Below, in pieces: positions 1-10,290 of a stretch of 64,000 nt of DNA. The notes beneath the pieces are model-generated. The model ran no database searches, was not told where the DNA came from, and was given only the letters and a program-made list of their open reading frames with translations. The translations under genes and the position numbers were made by a program. Numbering within the stretch: the stretch's first letter is position 1; each line of letters opens with the position of its first letter. Origin of the DNA: Atriophallophorus winterbourni (lineage: Eukaryota > Platyhelminthes > Trematoda > Plagiorchiida > Microphallidae); NCBI GenBank assembly GCA_013407085.1, contig JACCGJ010013494.1, forward strand, positions 35,169 to 99,168, written 5' to 3'.

Positions 1-1
1 T

Positions 2-739
2 TTGGGCAATCAACGGGTAATGAACTGCTCCCGTCTGAATATAAATATTCTTTCTGCAGATGGTGGAGAAGTCATTCAGGTTTCGAATGCTTACACCGTA
101 GGAACCTTGCCGCATGTGTCCCAATCGTCAACTAGCGCTCTGCGTGAACGTTATGATTATTTAAAGGGCGTTGAATTATTTGACGTTCTTGATCAGCCGG
201 TGACAGTGCTGATTGGTTGCGACATTCCTGAAGCACACTGGGAGTTAGAACAGCGGCTTGGTAGAAGAGGCCGTCCGTTTGCAACGAAGACATTGCTGGG
301 TTGGATATTACAAGGGCCTGCGTGTAAAACGTTTGAGGATATTGACCTTTGTGTTGTCGGTTGTGATCTGAAAGCTGAGTAACCTGACACTGAATTAGCT
401 CAGTCGGATTTTGTGACTGAATTTCCCGACACTAATTCGGATCAGATGGAGACTAAGCCTGGCTCACCTGACACCAAATCAGCCAAAATGAATAGTAGGC
501 CTGGTTCACATGACAGTGAATCAGCCGAAGTGGGGGCGACAGATGGTCGGCGTGACTATTCATATGAGTGGCGCAAGACGTTCGGTTGTGTACCCGATGA
601 GCCATTTGTGTTTCGGACACCGGATACACTTATTTCAATTTGCAGATTAGAGTTGTTTAGATGGCGCAAGATGACGCTATTTGAGGATGAAATACACAAG
701 GCTCGTTCGGCTGGGAATGCACGCATAAGCTTCTTGTAA
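2..739 (+). pseudogene. BEL/Pao LTR retrotransposon pol fragment (retropepsin-like region)
   Basis: A frame open from the window edge to a TAA at 380-382 encodes the end of the retropepsin-like domain (DUF1758 type) that precedes the reverse transcriptase in BEL/Pao elements. The markers are VTVLIGCDIPEAHWELEQ, where LIG-x-D is the typical motif, and the closing TKTLLGWILQGP. The same frame resumes after the stop and runs to 739 through a low-complexity linker with degenerate repeats of the type PGSPDTKSA. No reverse transcriptase follows; the copy passes straight into the LTR-like segment, so most of pol has been deleted. The start of the element lies outside the window. The family is well supported; the copy is dead because of the stop and the deletion. 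Confidence 0.8.
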
Positions 740-960
740 GGAACGGTGGCAGAACCGGAGGACGTGTGGGTCTTAGTCTGACAAACTATTTCCCTATAAA
801 AAGCCACATGTGTCCAATGATGGCAATGCGACGTGGCGTGTGTGACTCGCCACTAAATAAAGTCATTTGCTATTCTGGGTTTATACGGTAAGGTACTAGT
901 AAGAATTTGGCCGGAGGTGTAAGATGCAACTTTATAAAATTCTTCCTTTTCCTTCGTCTT
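740..960 (+). repeat. LTR-like segment of the BEL/Pao element
   Basis: This stretch carries a TATA-like CCCTATAAAAAGCC near 792-805, an AATAAA signal near 856 and a GGAGGTGTAA end near 912. It aligns by eye over its whole length with the reverse complement of about 7970-8255, next to a second BEL/Pao remnant. A promoter and a poly(A) signal in a sequence shared by two BEL copies is what an LTR would show. Exact ends and target duplications could not be fixed. Confidence 0.6.
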
Positions 961-1478
961 TACCTTATATTTTGAAACAATTTCCAGAATCTAAATTTTG
1001 TTGAATATATTTTCCGGTATTTTATATTTATGCTGTATTTGATGGAAAACATTTCTTTTGTTAATAAAAACTTGCTATTGTAAATCTTTTCTTTACACGC
1101 CTTTGGTTAATTATTTGTTTTAATTGTTCGTTTTGGCCATTGTCGGTCATTGTTGTTAAATTTGGTTGCCATTTTGGGCACTTGAAATTGGCTTGTATTT
1201 TGACACCACTTTTGGGTGTTTTGTCTTTGATAGACATTTTGGACGGCGATTTTGGTAACTCCTTTCATTCCATTCATATCTTAGGTCGTCATTGAACTTG
1301 TTTGCATTTGATATAACTGATTCTGGAGTATTTTGGCTCCACTGTTTGCTGTACGTTCCTATACAGTTGAGGTTTGTATAATTATTGTTGTTGTAATTGT
1401 TGCTAATTACAGTACCGTATAACATCCGAATTGTGGTTTAAAATTGTCGAACTAACAAACGGGTGAAATACGCGTTAC
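961..1478. other. AT-rich stretch without a recognised feature
   Basis: The stretch is T-rich with TTTTGG-type repetition around 1130-1260. An 89-codon minus-strand frame at 1156-1425 is rich in Asn and Tyr and resembles nothing I recognise. Confidence 0.4.
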
Positions 1479-2177
1479 TTACGTCACAGACGTTACACCA
1501 CTGATCACGTCGGTTTCATTTGACAGCGTAGATCCTACCCTAACTCGGAATGTTCTACCTGTTAGGAAGGCCTTTATCCAAGCAAATAGACTACTCCGAA
1601 TGCCGTTTACTGCTAGCTCAATCTCTAGAAGTCGGTGGTTTACGGAATCAAAAGCCTTGCTGAAGTCTATGTAAAGTGCTTCGACAGGCTTTCCTCCATC
1701 CATCCTTTTAGTGGCAGTATTGGGAAAACTAAGAAGGTTTGTCAGGCAGGATCTACCTTTGAGAAATCCATGCTGAGTTACACTCAGTACAGAATGCCGA
1801 CAAACATGCTGACAGATTTTGTCACACAGCAGTTTTCTCATTACTTTCGAGACGATGCTATTCAGACTGGCATGTCCATAGTTACCAACAGTTGAGCTGC
1901 AACAATCCCTTGAGTATTGGCACGATTATAGCTTCTTTCCACTTACTAGGAATCACTCCCATGTTCAAGCATCAATTAAAGAGCTTGCATAAAGGTTCTA
2001 TAAGCACCGGGGCAAGATTCTTTATCATAATCGAGTGGATACCGTCTGGTCCCTCAGCTTTGTTGGCGCGAGCATGGATAAGTGCTTCATACACCTCGGA
2101 TTCCATGAAGGACAACTCATCTAGTGCAGGAGCGCCAGGTAGTAGATTAAACGAGCTAGACGAAGCAATAAACGAGC
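1479..2177 (-). pseudogene. CR1-like reverse transcriptase fragment, family A copy 1
   Basis: On the minus strand, 2184-1972 encodes the region before the palm (ARANKAEGPDGIHS). A frame with a stop then gives GVIPSKWKEAIIVPI, and 1841-1479 gives the RT segments TQHGFLKGRSCLTNLL and EALYIDFSKAFDSVNHRLLE followed by FLTGRTFRVRVGSTLSNETD. These are hallmark motifs of CR1/Jockey-type non-LTR reverse transcriptases. The frame shifts near 1900 and ends in GVTSVT, before the SGVPQGS motif is complete, so the catalytic FADD box is missing. The 5' side is cut at about 2177, exactly where the 3' tail of the next element begins. A non-functional fragment. Confidence 0.85.
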
Positions 2178-3984
2178 AGTTCAATTCAGTTCAGTTTTGC
2201 ACAGTACAGTATGTGACTAACAAGCCAATCGAGCGTCCAGAATTTCTTTCGGTGGAAAGCTTCAGAGAAACACTTATCACTGCCAAAACGTTTATTCTTT
2301 TTGTCTGTTTGAAATCCTCTGCGATCGCTACGCCAAGAGATTATCCGTGTTGAATTTAGGAATCACCGCGCTATAGCCGATGCTGGAAAAAGTAAAAGCA
2401 GTTTATGTACACCAGGGCGGTGAGAGGTCAGCTGAAGTAGCATCGGGTATAATAAATAAAAAACACAGAGTACTCTAGCCCTCGATTTGTTTACGGGATA
2501 ACGCTAGAAAATGAAATACCTAAGCTTGTATAGCAATTAAGGAGAGTATTCAGGTGAAAACTTACCCCAGTTGCAGTCCAAACCCTGCTTAAAACTTGAG
2601 ACTGTACTGCAGGATATAAGTTCTTCTGGAAGAATGATCTAGAACTTTACAACCCTACGGCTGAAAAAGTGTTTCCTGGAGTCCAGCCTACATCGCTTCT
2701 TAGCAAATTTAAGTAATGGCTCCGGGTCCCCAGGTCGGGGCTTAAGGTAAAGAAGTCGTTCATTGACATTAAAGGTTTCTATTAAGTCACATCTTAAACG
2801 ACGGCACTTAAGGGAGAAAAGATCGAGAGACATTCGGTGCGCAGCGTACGGCTTCCCTCGCTGACCCTCAATCATGCGAGTTGCTAGGCGCTGTATGCTT
2901 CCAAGTCGAAGGATGTTCTTTTTGTGGTGAGGACACCACGCCTAAACAGTATTCGAGATGCGGCCGAACTAATGCTTTGTATGGCGGCAGAAATACATCG
3001 TGTCTTCTGCGCGATAGCTCTGATTTCAGCCGAAAAAGTACCTTGCATGCAGGCTGAGCCGAAGCGGCAAATTAGTCCTCCCATTTGAAATGAGCCCCAA
3101 CCAGTACTCCTTAACACACTGTGTAGTGTTAACACTAAATGAATTCCCTGCCACCTAAAACGAAATTTTATGAACATGTGCTGACAAGAGTTGGCTTTTC
3201 TTTAGGTTCAGTGAGAGATCCCACTGGTATGACCAGTTTATGACCCGCTTAAACTCGTGCAACAAGGTACCTTCATCCGTTGATCCAATTTATTTCACAT
3301 CATCTGCGAAAATGAAGCATAGGCACTTCAATGCAGAGTCGTCGATGAAAATCAGGAAGAGAAAAGGACCGAGTACCGACCATTGGGGTACACCACTTAT
3401 CACGTCGGTTTGATTTGACAGCGTAGATCCTACCCTAACTCGGAAAGTCCTACCTGTAAGGAACGCTTTTATCCAAGCAAGTAGACTACCCCGTATGCCT
3501 TTTGCTGCTAGCTTAATCTCTAGAAGGCGGTGATATCCGGAATCGAAAGTCTTGCTGATGTCTGTGTAGAGGGCTTCGACCGGCTTCCCTTCATTCATCC
3601 TTCTGGTAGCAGTGTTGAGAAAACTAAGAAGGTTTGTCAGGCAGGATCTACCCTTAAGAAATCCATTCTGGGTAACACTCAACGGTGAATGCCGACAAAG
3701 ATTCTGACAGATTTTGTCACGCAGAAGTTTTTCTATCAGTTTCAAGACGATGCTAGTCAGACTGACCGGTCTATTGTTACCAACAGTTGACCTGCAACCA
3801 CCCTTGTGTATAGGCGCCACTATGGCTTCCCTCCACTTACTGGAAACAACTCCTAGTTGCAGGCATGAATTAAAGAGCTAGCAAAACGATTCGGTAAGCA
3901 CCGCAGCAAGATGTTTAAGCATAACTGAGTAGATGCCATCCGGTCCCTCAGATATGTTGACACGAACATCAATAAGTGCGTCAA
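2178..3984 (-). mobile_element. CR1-like retrotransposon, family A copy 2, 5'-truncated
   Basis: Read on the minus strand from 3984: the region EGPDGIYSVMLKHLAA, the frame 3820-3290 with GNNRPVSLTSIVLKLIEK, TQNGFLKGRSCLTNLL and FLTGRTFRVRVGSTLSNQTD, and the catalytic box FIFADDVK near 3300. After frame changes come VINWSYQWDLSLNLKKSQLL and a connection-like region with LVRPHLEYC near 2960. Then comes RCDLIETFNVNERLLYLKP, and a C-terminus of the LPEELISCSTVSSFKQGLD type that should end near 2535. Stops after FADDVK and at 2639 break it. A 3' UTR leads to a tail of TTCAATTCAG units (as written on the plus strand) at 2178-2200. Endonuclease and ORF1 are missing. The cleanest family A copy here. 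Confidence 0.85.
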
Positions 3985-6550
3985 GTTCAATTCAGTTCAA
4001 TTTGAATGATCTAAAAAGCATATAGCATTACAAAAAAACAGAATAATATGCGAACAACAAATAACATAACAAGCAAAAATAAGATTTGGTTGCTTACTCA
4101 GCAGTTCAAGAATCAGTTAAAAATCGGAAGGGCAAAAATTGTTTTCGATTGGTGGGATGACAAATGTAGATGCATGGTGTTAAGATGTATAATTTTCTTC
4201 AATGCACGGGTTTAAAGTCAAAACATCTGCTGATTTGGTGAGTTTACAACATGATCTGGTAGATCGTTTCACGTAAAGCAAACTCGCAAGGCAAAAAATG
4301 TCGTCTACAGTTGAGTCTCTTTTTGGGTAAAAGCGACCATGCTTGAATTGTATATTCCATCGTGAGCCTTATGTATGTATTGTGTATTGACTGTATGTAT
4401 GCATTGTATTGACTTTTCTGGTAACCTACCGAAAATTCAATTCAGGAGTGATAATTTCTGTGATGTTTTTCTATAGACGGAGATGTATTGGCTCGGCATC
4501 CGCAGGGTGTGGCTTATCAGCACACACAAGGCCTTTTGTTCCGTATTACACGAGAGGCTGTGTGTACCGAGAGAATACTGTAACTCCACATATTTTCCAA
4601 AGTTTAACGTATGAAACGTTTGGAAATTGAAAAAATAGGTGATTCTTATGGGACCAAAGCTGGAGGTTGTCCATAATCTTCTGGAGCAGTTCGCAGTATT
4701 CCGGCTTATTTATCATTTACCTCACTTTTGTATCGTCCGCGAACAGTACGATCCTACATTTGATGAGAGCTGGTATGTCATTGGCATAAAGTGCGAAGAT
4801 TATTGGTCCTAGGAAAGATCCGTGAGGCACACCGCTTGTAAAGGCTACTGATTTCGATAGTGCACAGTCCACAGAGACATAAACAAGCCGGTCAGTCAGG
4901 CTATCTTTTAACCAAGCTAATAGTCAGCCAGCGATACCACAACCTTTCAGCTTGTGTAAAAGAATACTGTCGTTTTCATGGTCAGGTTCTTCGGACATAT
5001 CGAGGTAACATACATGGATGTTTTTGCCAACAACTACTGCTAGAGTCCAATCGTAAATGGTTAGAAAAATGTTAGTAAGGCATGACAATCCCATTTTAAA
5101 CTAAGTCGCGCTCCCGAAAATAGCTTATTTTGTTTAAGGCATTTGCTCATCTTGGTAGCCACGATCCTTTCCAGCAGCTTGGATATGGCGGATAACAAGG
5201 TAACAGGTCTATATTTTGCTGGCTCTGAACAAGTCCCGCCTTTGAAAATCGGGAATATAATACCAGATGTTCATTCCGTCGGTATGACACTTTGAGACAT
5301 CGATTCGCAGAATAACTCAGTCTGAGGTCCGCATAGTACTTGTGCACAATGCTTGAGTATATTGGGTGTAATTTTACAATAACCAGGGTATTTTCTATGA
5401 TTTAACGATAGTAGAGTTCAAAACACCTCTTTTTGGTAATGGTTATTGTGTCCAATGGTACAAGATGCATTATTTCTGGATCCAGTTGTATATCCACACC
5501 TTCCTTTGGACAAAATACTGTAGCCTAATAATTTACGAGAACATACGCGGTGTTAGCTGCATTTGTTTTCGTTTCAGAGGGCGTCTGTAAGGCCGCAACT
5601 CCTGTTTTTACTGAACACTGCTTGTTCACAATCTGGTAAACAAGCTTTGAATTTTGTATTATTTTAGACATTATATCAGCTTGCTACTGTATTATGTCTT
5701 CAGCAATAAGTGTAATGACATTGTTTCTTAGTTTACGAAAGGTCTCCCATGTGGTATCGGTGGTTAACCGACGATGGTTTCTCCTAGTCATATTTCACAG
5801 TCTAATCCATTTCCGAGTGCGACTGCGGATTTTAAATCCGAATGCATTTCCACACTGTTCTAGTACGAATGCTGAGTTTGAGTTGCTTTCCCGGTTCCGC
5901 TCGGGCAAAATGATAGACCACTGATCTTTTAATCCGATTTGCCAATCGTTATTCAAACTTTGGGCGTTTCAAAATTTAGATATCCAAAGTGATTGACAGA
6001 TAGTCATACCTTTCTGACGATATTTGTTTTATCGTTTGTTTGCTCTGCTGGACATAGGTAGTCAGAATTCGAGATCAAACGGTCGCTCGAAAATAGCGGA
6101 CAATCGTATATAACTGAGTCTTCTTCAGTTGTCAAGATCAGTTCGAGTATTGAATTACATGTGTGTCTCTCTGTATCTCGGATTGCTTTCCACCTCATTA
6201 TACAAGGGAATATTGTCAAAAAGCTGCTGCAAGAGGGCAGCAGTGAAGGTATTTTAAAAGGATCACAGTCTCCCATCATCAGGATTCTTGTAAGTTATAG
6301 CGAGGAAATAGAGCGTAACATGTTGAATAGAGTCATTTCATACACTTCCGGGGCTGCTGCTGGCTGCTGTGTTATTTTGACATGTCGGCCTTCAAACAGT
6401 TCAGTTACATTAGACAGTAATTGGTTATTAAGCCAATCGAGAGTACAGAAATTCGTAAGCTGTAAAGAAGCACTCACCAGTGCCATTAGCTTTGTTCTTA
6501 CTGTTCGTTTGAAATTGTCGATTCTATTATCCGGACTGTATTTTTAGTAC
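3985..6550 (-). mobile_element. CR1-like retrotransposon, family B copy 1, degenerate
   Basis: On the minus strand a decayed endonuclease lies at 6550-6000, with ILMMGDCDPFKIP replacing the usual GDFN-x-P and NSILELILTTEEDSV as the following conserved block. The linker at 5930-5400 includes TWETFRKLRNNVITLI. The reverse transcriptase starts with RPVTLLSAISKLLERIVATK near 5200. Its palm at 4900-4690 reads SGVPHGSFLGPIIFALYAND and IVLFADDTK. Several stops and shifts are present. The 3' end is at 3985-4031, where a motif shared with other CR1 tails (reverse complement of GATCTAAAAAGCATATAGC) is followed by TTCAATT units. It is the same family as the copy at 43.3-45.6 kb. Confidence 0.8.
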
Positions 6551-6799
6551 ATTTTACTTTTCACATGACAGTACGTGGCTAACGAGCCAATCGTGCGTAA
6601 AGATTTCTTTTGATAATATGCCACATTAAAGCGTACACTACTTCAAACGACATGTTTAAAAATGTCTTCTGGCATGAGAGTAATGTGGAGTGCAACACAC
6701 AAAGTCATCTCATCAATAGTTGATGAGAGATATTAGTGCGTTACAACAACAATAGATGGATCTTACCAACTATTGAATTACGGATAAAATCAGAAAATG
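6551..6799. other. No recognised gene; faint family A similarity
   Basis: The stretch 6570-6630 resembles the family A 3' UTR near 2200-2260. Nothing else is recognisable. Confidence 0.35.
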
Positions 6800-7290
6800 A
6801 AGAAAGCCACAGAGCTGCCGCATGCCTGAAGTATCCCGATCTTTTCTCCGTTAGGGCCTGTTTTTAAGTGGTGCCTTAATTGGAACCGTTAAGATCTTGT
6901 TGGGTTTCAATGCGGAACCGTAAATATGGTAATTTATTTCACGAATACTCTCCCTAATTGCAATAGAAGCTTAGGTAGATCACCATTTTCAGCGATATCA
7001 ACTAAACAAGTAAATGCTTGAGTTTTCCGTTTTTAATGTAAAATTATTCTTAAGCTGACTTCTCGTCGTGCTGCGGAAGAGATACAGTTTGTTTTATCCA
7101 ACATCGGAAATAACGCAATGTCCCTAAAATTTAATACGGATAAATTCTAAGTCTCGTGATTGACTAAGATTTCAAACAGCACTGGTGGGAGTTTCTTAGC
7201 AGCTTTCCACCGCAAAAAATTCTGGACGCTCGATTTGCTACTTACTGTCAGATGAAAGCTGAACTGAAATGAATTCAATTACCTGAATTA
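6800..7290 (+). pseudogene. CR1-like family A 3' end, plus-strand copy
   Basis: The bases around 6838-6900 match, with many substitutions, the family A coding stretch that reads DLFSLKCRRLRCDLIETFNV in the copy at 2.2-4.0 kb, here in the opposite orientation. The part 6935-6990 matches the end of that coding region, and 7225-7290 matches the reverse complement of 2178-2250, ending in an AATTCAATTACCTGAATTACC-type tail. Only the C-terminal end and the 3' UTR remain, heavily mutated. Confidence 0.6.
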
Positions 7291-7969
7291 CCCGTCTGAC
7301 GTTCAGCTGTCTCAGTAGCAGGGACCCGGACATTTTCCAGGCAATTTGTCTTTTTAAATACGGTCTCCATGATAAAACAAACTATTCTGAGTGCAGTCGC
7401 AAGAATATTTTGCGTAGAGAACATTAGTTAAACGGCTTATGGCATAACAACGCCAGCCAGATAGAATATTCGATATGATCAAAGACGGATGATATGATGA
7501 TAATGTATCGACTGCAGTCGTTGGTTAACGCGTAGACAACCCGTTTCTTATTTCGGCAATTCAAAACAATGATTCGAGTTTACTACGGTTCTATTAACAA
7601 GAATAATAGACAATAACAATGGACAAACCTCAATTGTACCAGGTTGTACAGCCAGGTTGTGAGCCAAAAATGCTCAAAGGTTCCAAATGACAACAATAAA
7701 TTCAGCCAATGCTGACAAGATAGACTGCCAAGTTATAAATGCAAAGGAATAAAATCACCAATACAATGGTGAACAATCGCTTCTGTTTTCTCTAAATACC
7801 ACGTGCAAAAATATGTGGAATTTAATGGCAGCCAAGCAATATAAATTACTTCAGTAAAACAAAACGGGGTATAAAAGTGGATAAGGAAAATGTGCACACG
7901 AAAACAATGTAAGATAAAATTGTTGAGAATTAAGAATATTCCAATTGTTCAAACAGAAAATAAGAAGGA
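7291..7969. other. Stretch without a recognised feature
   Basis: No coding segment, tail motif or ribozyme-type repeat could be recognised here on either strand. Confidence 0.4.
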
Positions 7970-8255
7970 AATTTATACAAAAATTTTGTCATTTACACCT
8001 CCCGCCAAATTACTTCTAAACCTGGTGTTCTGAAAGAAACTAACTGATTGGTTTCGCCTCCCTACCCAACTACTCCAATCTTAACCAGAAAAACGCAAGA
8101 CAAACGGCAAGTGAGTTTATTGAGTGGGGAGTCACACACGCCACATCGCATAGCTATCACTGGACATCTGTGGCTTTCTATAGAGAAAACATTTGCCAAA
8201 CGTAGACTCACCACGTCCTCCAGCTTTGCTCCCGACCATTCAAGAAGTTCGAGTT
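7970..8255 (-). repeat. LTR-like segment of a BEL/Pao element, minus strand
   Basis: The reverse complement aligns by eye with 740-960: GCTGGAGGACGTGG, TTTCTCTATAGAAAGCCACA (the TATA position mutated), GATGTGGCGTGTGTGACTC, an AATAAA and GGCGGGAGGTGTAAATGA all fall in the same order and spacing. It lies downstream, on the same strand, of the BEL/Pao reverse transcriptase remnant at 8523-9076, as a 3' LTR would. Confidence 0.6.
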
Positions 8256-8382
8256 TGACCTAATTGCGCCACTATGCCAGCCTCCGGGCATTGGTCTTCA
8301 TGAGTTCCATCCAGACACGGAATTGAGCGTAAAAGCCTTTTCCAACTAGAGAAACGACGACGAATGATGTCTATTCCTCGTT

Positions 8383-8480
8383 GTGATTCAAAGTGATTCA
8401 AAGTGATTCAAAGTTGTAATGGTCTAAAAAGCATTTAGCTTAACAATAACCATAGGATGGAGTTATGAGGTATATATAAT
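8383..8480 (-). mobile_element. Very short CR1 3'-tail insertion
   Basis: Three GTGATTCAAA units are followed by GTCTAAAAAGCATTTAGC and ACAATAACCATAGGATGG. This is the reverse complement of the 3' terminus seen at 31850-31935 and 27783-27863. Only about 100 bases of the element were inserted, inside the BEL/Pao remnant. Confidence 0.75.
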
Positions 8481-8522
8481 AAAAAGAAGAAGAACAGGAA
8501 AACTCATGTAGTGTAAATCGTA

Positions 8523-9076
8523 TCAAAGATTGGGTTGTCTCTCAAGTGAATCCATTGACGTTATTGTACAACTGACACGTCTAAATTCAGCCTGCTCAGT
8601 GCACTGTGGATTAACACCTTCAGGCCACACATCGATGGCTTGTAGTAGAAAGTCAGGGTCGCTTACTCGAAATTCCAAAGCAGCAACTGGATTAGATCGG
8701 ATACCAACATGCATCCACTGGCGTGGTATCGTGTATTCGTGTACGAACGTCAAGCGAATCGCTACGGACGTTGTGAAACGACTAGTTCCATTTGTAATAT
8801 AATACAAAGCGATCATGGAATCAGCCCAAGGTTAACGTTTATGGCAAGTTCACACAAAGCGGCCGACATTGCACCAAATAAATCAACTGTCATCCTAAAT
8901 TTTTTAATGGATCTGCACATATCATTATCCTCCAACCAGAGAATTTTAAGTACGTCTCTATCATAGTTTTGCGTACTGCACCTGAGAGCCGTATATGGAC
9001 GCTGCTTGTTGCTTATTATATTAAAGTTTGATGACAAATCAATGATGATAGGAGTTGGTTGTAAAAGGTTTTTCAT
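8523..9076 (-). pseudogene. BEL/Pao reverse transcriptase and downstream linker remnant
   Basis: The minus-strand frame 9076-8813 contains DVLKILWLEDNDMCR and KKFRMTVDLFGAMSAALCEL, matching the BEL/Pao reverse transcriptase pattern of an R-M-T-V-x-x-F-G-A block after a W-rich segment. The frame 8816-8523 contains PRQWMHVGIRSNPVAALEFR followed by a WPEG segment. It resembles the W-x-H-V...NPAD...SRG linker between RNase H and integrase in BEL/Pao pol. The YVDD region and RNase H between the two blocks are deleted, and AD-x-x-SRG has decayed. With the LTR-like segment at 7970-8255 this is one collapsed minus-strand element. Confidence 0.65.
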
Positions 9077-9148
9077 ATTTCCTGAGCTGATGTCAGATCA
9101 AAGAAATCAAATCGATTGTCTTGAAGCAGGTCACAGTTCAGCATTGCA

Positions 9149-9245
9149 TAGCGTATTTTTCGCACTATAAGGCGTAAATAAAAACAATAATTTATACGAA
9201 AAATCGGCACTGAGCCTTATATTCCGGTGCGCCTTATGTATGAAT
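9149..9245. repeat. Short inverted-repeat element, MITE-like
   Basis: CGTATTTTTCGCACTATAAG at 9149-9168 is mirrored by CGAAAAATCGGCACTGAGCC and GCGCCTTATGTATGAATAG further on. The arms are imperfect inverted repeats. The GCGCCTTATAGTNCGAAAAA-type motif is reminiscent of short non-autonomous DNA elements in several animal genomes; this comes from memory and is unchecked. Confidence 0.4.
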
Positions 9246-9862
9246 AGTGTATGTTCGTTGACTATTTTTCAATGGCTTGTACTCAGAGATATGATTGCAT
9301 GTCATGACAACATGATCACTCAATCTGAGTGGAGTTCTATTACAAACAGATTCAATCATAAGTTCTTCGTTTGTAAGTATGAGGACCAGGGTAGAAAGGG
9401 ATTGTTCTGATCGAAATCGTGTTGTTTGTTGTACATGGCTGTAAAGTTGGGTGTGAGCCATTATTTCTTGAAGAACGCTTTTGAAGGAATCTGTAATTTT
9501 AATATTTGTGACAAGTGTCGGTACATTAAAATCAACGAGCAGGAGTGAATGCTAGTGAGGTAGTGTCAATGCAAAGCGCATCGCATTAGAAAAAACAATA
9601 TCAGCGGTAGATGATGACAAAATGCGGGTGGCAATAAATAAATGCTAAGAGGCGCTTACGGTTATCATGCAGGTGCATAAAGCAGAACAATTTATCTGGG
9701 ACATCTAGACAGATGCTTTCGTGTAAATAGAGGAGGACACCAGCCATTATTGTTGCTCGGTCTATTCTGTAAATAGTCATGTGTGAAACGTTGAGTTAAG
9801 CGTCGTGTACTAAATAGCACAACGAGGTTTCTGTCACTGCAATCACATCCCAAGATGCTGTA
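9234..9862 (-). pseudogene. CR1-like endonuclease domain remnant
   Basis: On the minus strand the segment reads as a nearly complete apurinic-type endonuclease in several frames. ASWDVIAVTETSL near 9850 carries the ET-x-L catalytic motif. MTIYRIDRATIMAGVLLYLH follows near 9770. HSLLLVDFNVPTLVTN near 9540 corresponds to the GDFN-x-P motif with G lost. QPTR-like QQTTRFRSEQSLSTLVLILT leads to PLRLSDHVVMT, corresponding to the SDH catalytic motif. The order and spacing match CR1/L1-class endonucleases. Frameshifts and stops make it inactive. The reverse transcriptase that should follow is absent; the segment ends at the short inverted-repeat element. Confidence 0.75.
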
Positions 9863-9876
9863 GATTGCACGTGAAT

Positions 9877-10045
9877 ATACAAGTTGCGCTTGTATTCTAC
9901 TGTTGTGTGAGGTTGTGTCAATCACATGAGCCCCCACTCATGTTTAAAACCCATGACCATGAATTAAAATCTCGTTTGCATGCATCTCCATCACACACAC
10001 CACGACTGGTTTCGTGCTGTTTGCAGTCATCAAGCTCATGGGTTT
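9877..10045 (-). repeat. Hammerhead-ribozyme-type repeat
   Basis: Reverse complement core at 10001-10035: TTGATGA, then CTGC-AAACA-GCAC, then GAAACCAGTC and GTGGTGTGTGTGATGG. This is the layout of a hammerhead: CUGAUGA, stem II, GAAA, minimal stem III, cleavage triplet GUC. The first C of CUGAUGA is changed to T. Downstream comes the family's flank (ATGCATGC, then CATGGGTTTTAAACATG and TGAGTGGGGGCTCATGTG). Confidence 0.65.
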
Positions 10046-10059
10046 TAAACATAGTCTAC

Positions 10060-10290
10060 ATTAGTGGATACTTACGTGATTGGACAGGTTGGTCGTTCCA
10101 ACCTTACCCAACAGTGGGATACAAGCGCAAACGGTTTACGATTATTCCATTGTTTCACGCGCATGCGGATCCTGGTCCTACTATCACTACATCAGAAAAC
10201 CGGCCGTGGGGTGTATGGAATTGAGATGCATGCACATGAGCTTTTTTGTGCACGTGAAAATAGTTCAGTTAACTTGCCAAGCAAGCCCTG
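10060..10290 (+). repeat. Hammerhead-ribozyme-type repeat, core deleted
   Basis: The flank TTCACGCGCATGCGGATCCT and the 3' half GAAAACCGGCCGTGGGGTGT are present with the downstream GATGCATGCACATGAGC. The CUGAUGA box and most of stem II are missing, leaving only ATCA before GAAAACC. It faces the minus-strand copy immediately to the left. Confidence 0.6.

Noticed and set aside
1156..1425. Asn/Tyr-rich 89-codon minus-strand frame beside the BEL LTR-like segment
   Set aside because: Considered as a gag remnant, but it lies downstream of the LTR-like segment on the other strand and has no recognisable motif.
8530..8966. Plus-strand frames over the BEL remnant
   Set aside because: They are shadows of the minus-strand BEL/Pao coding sequence.
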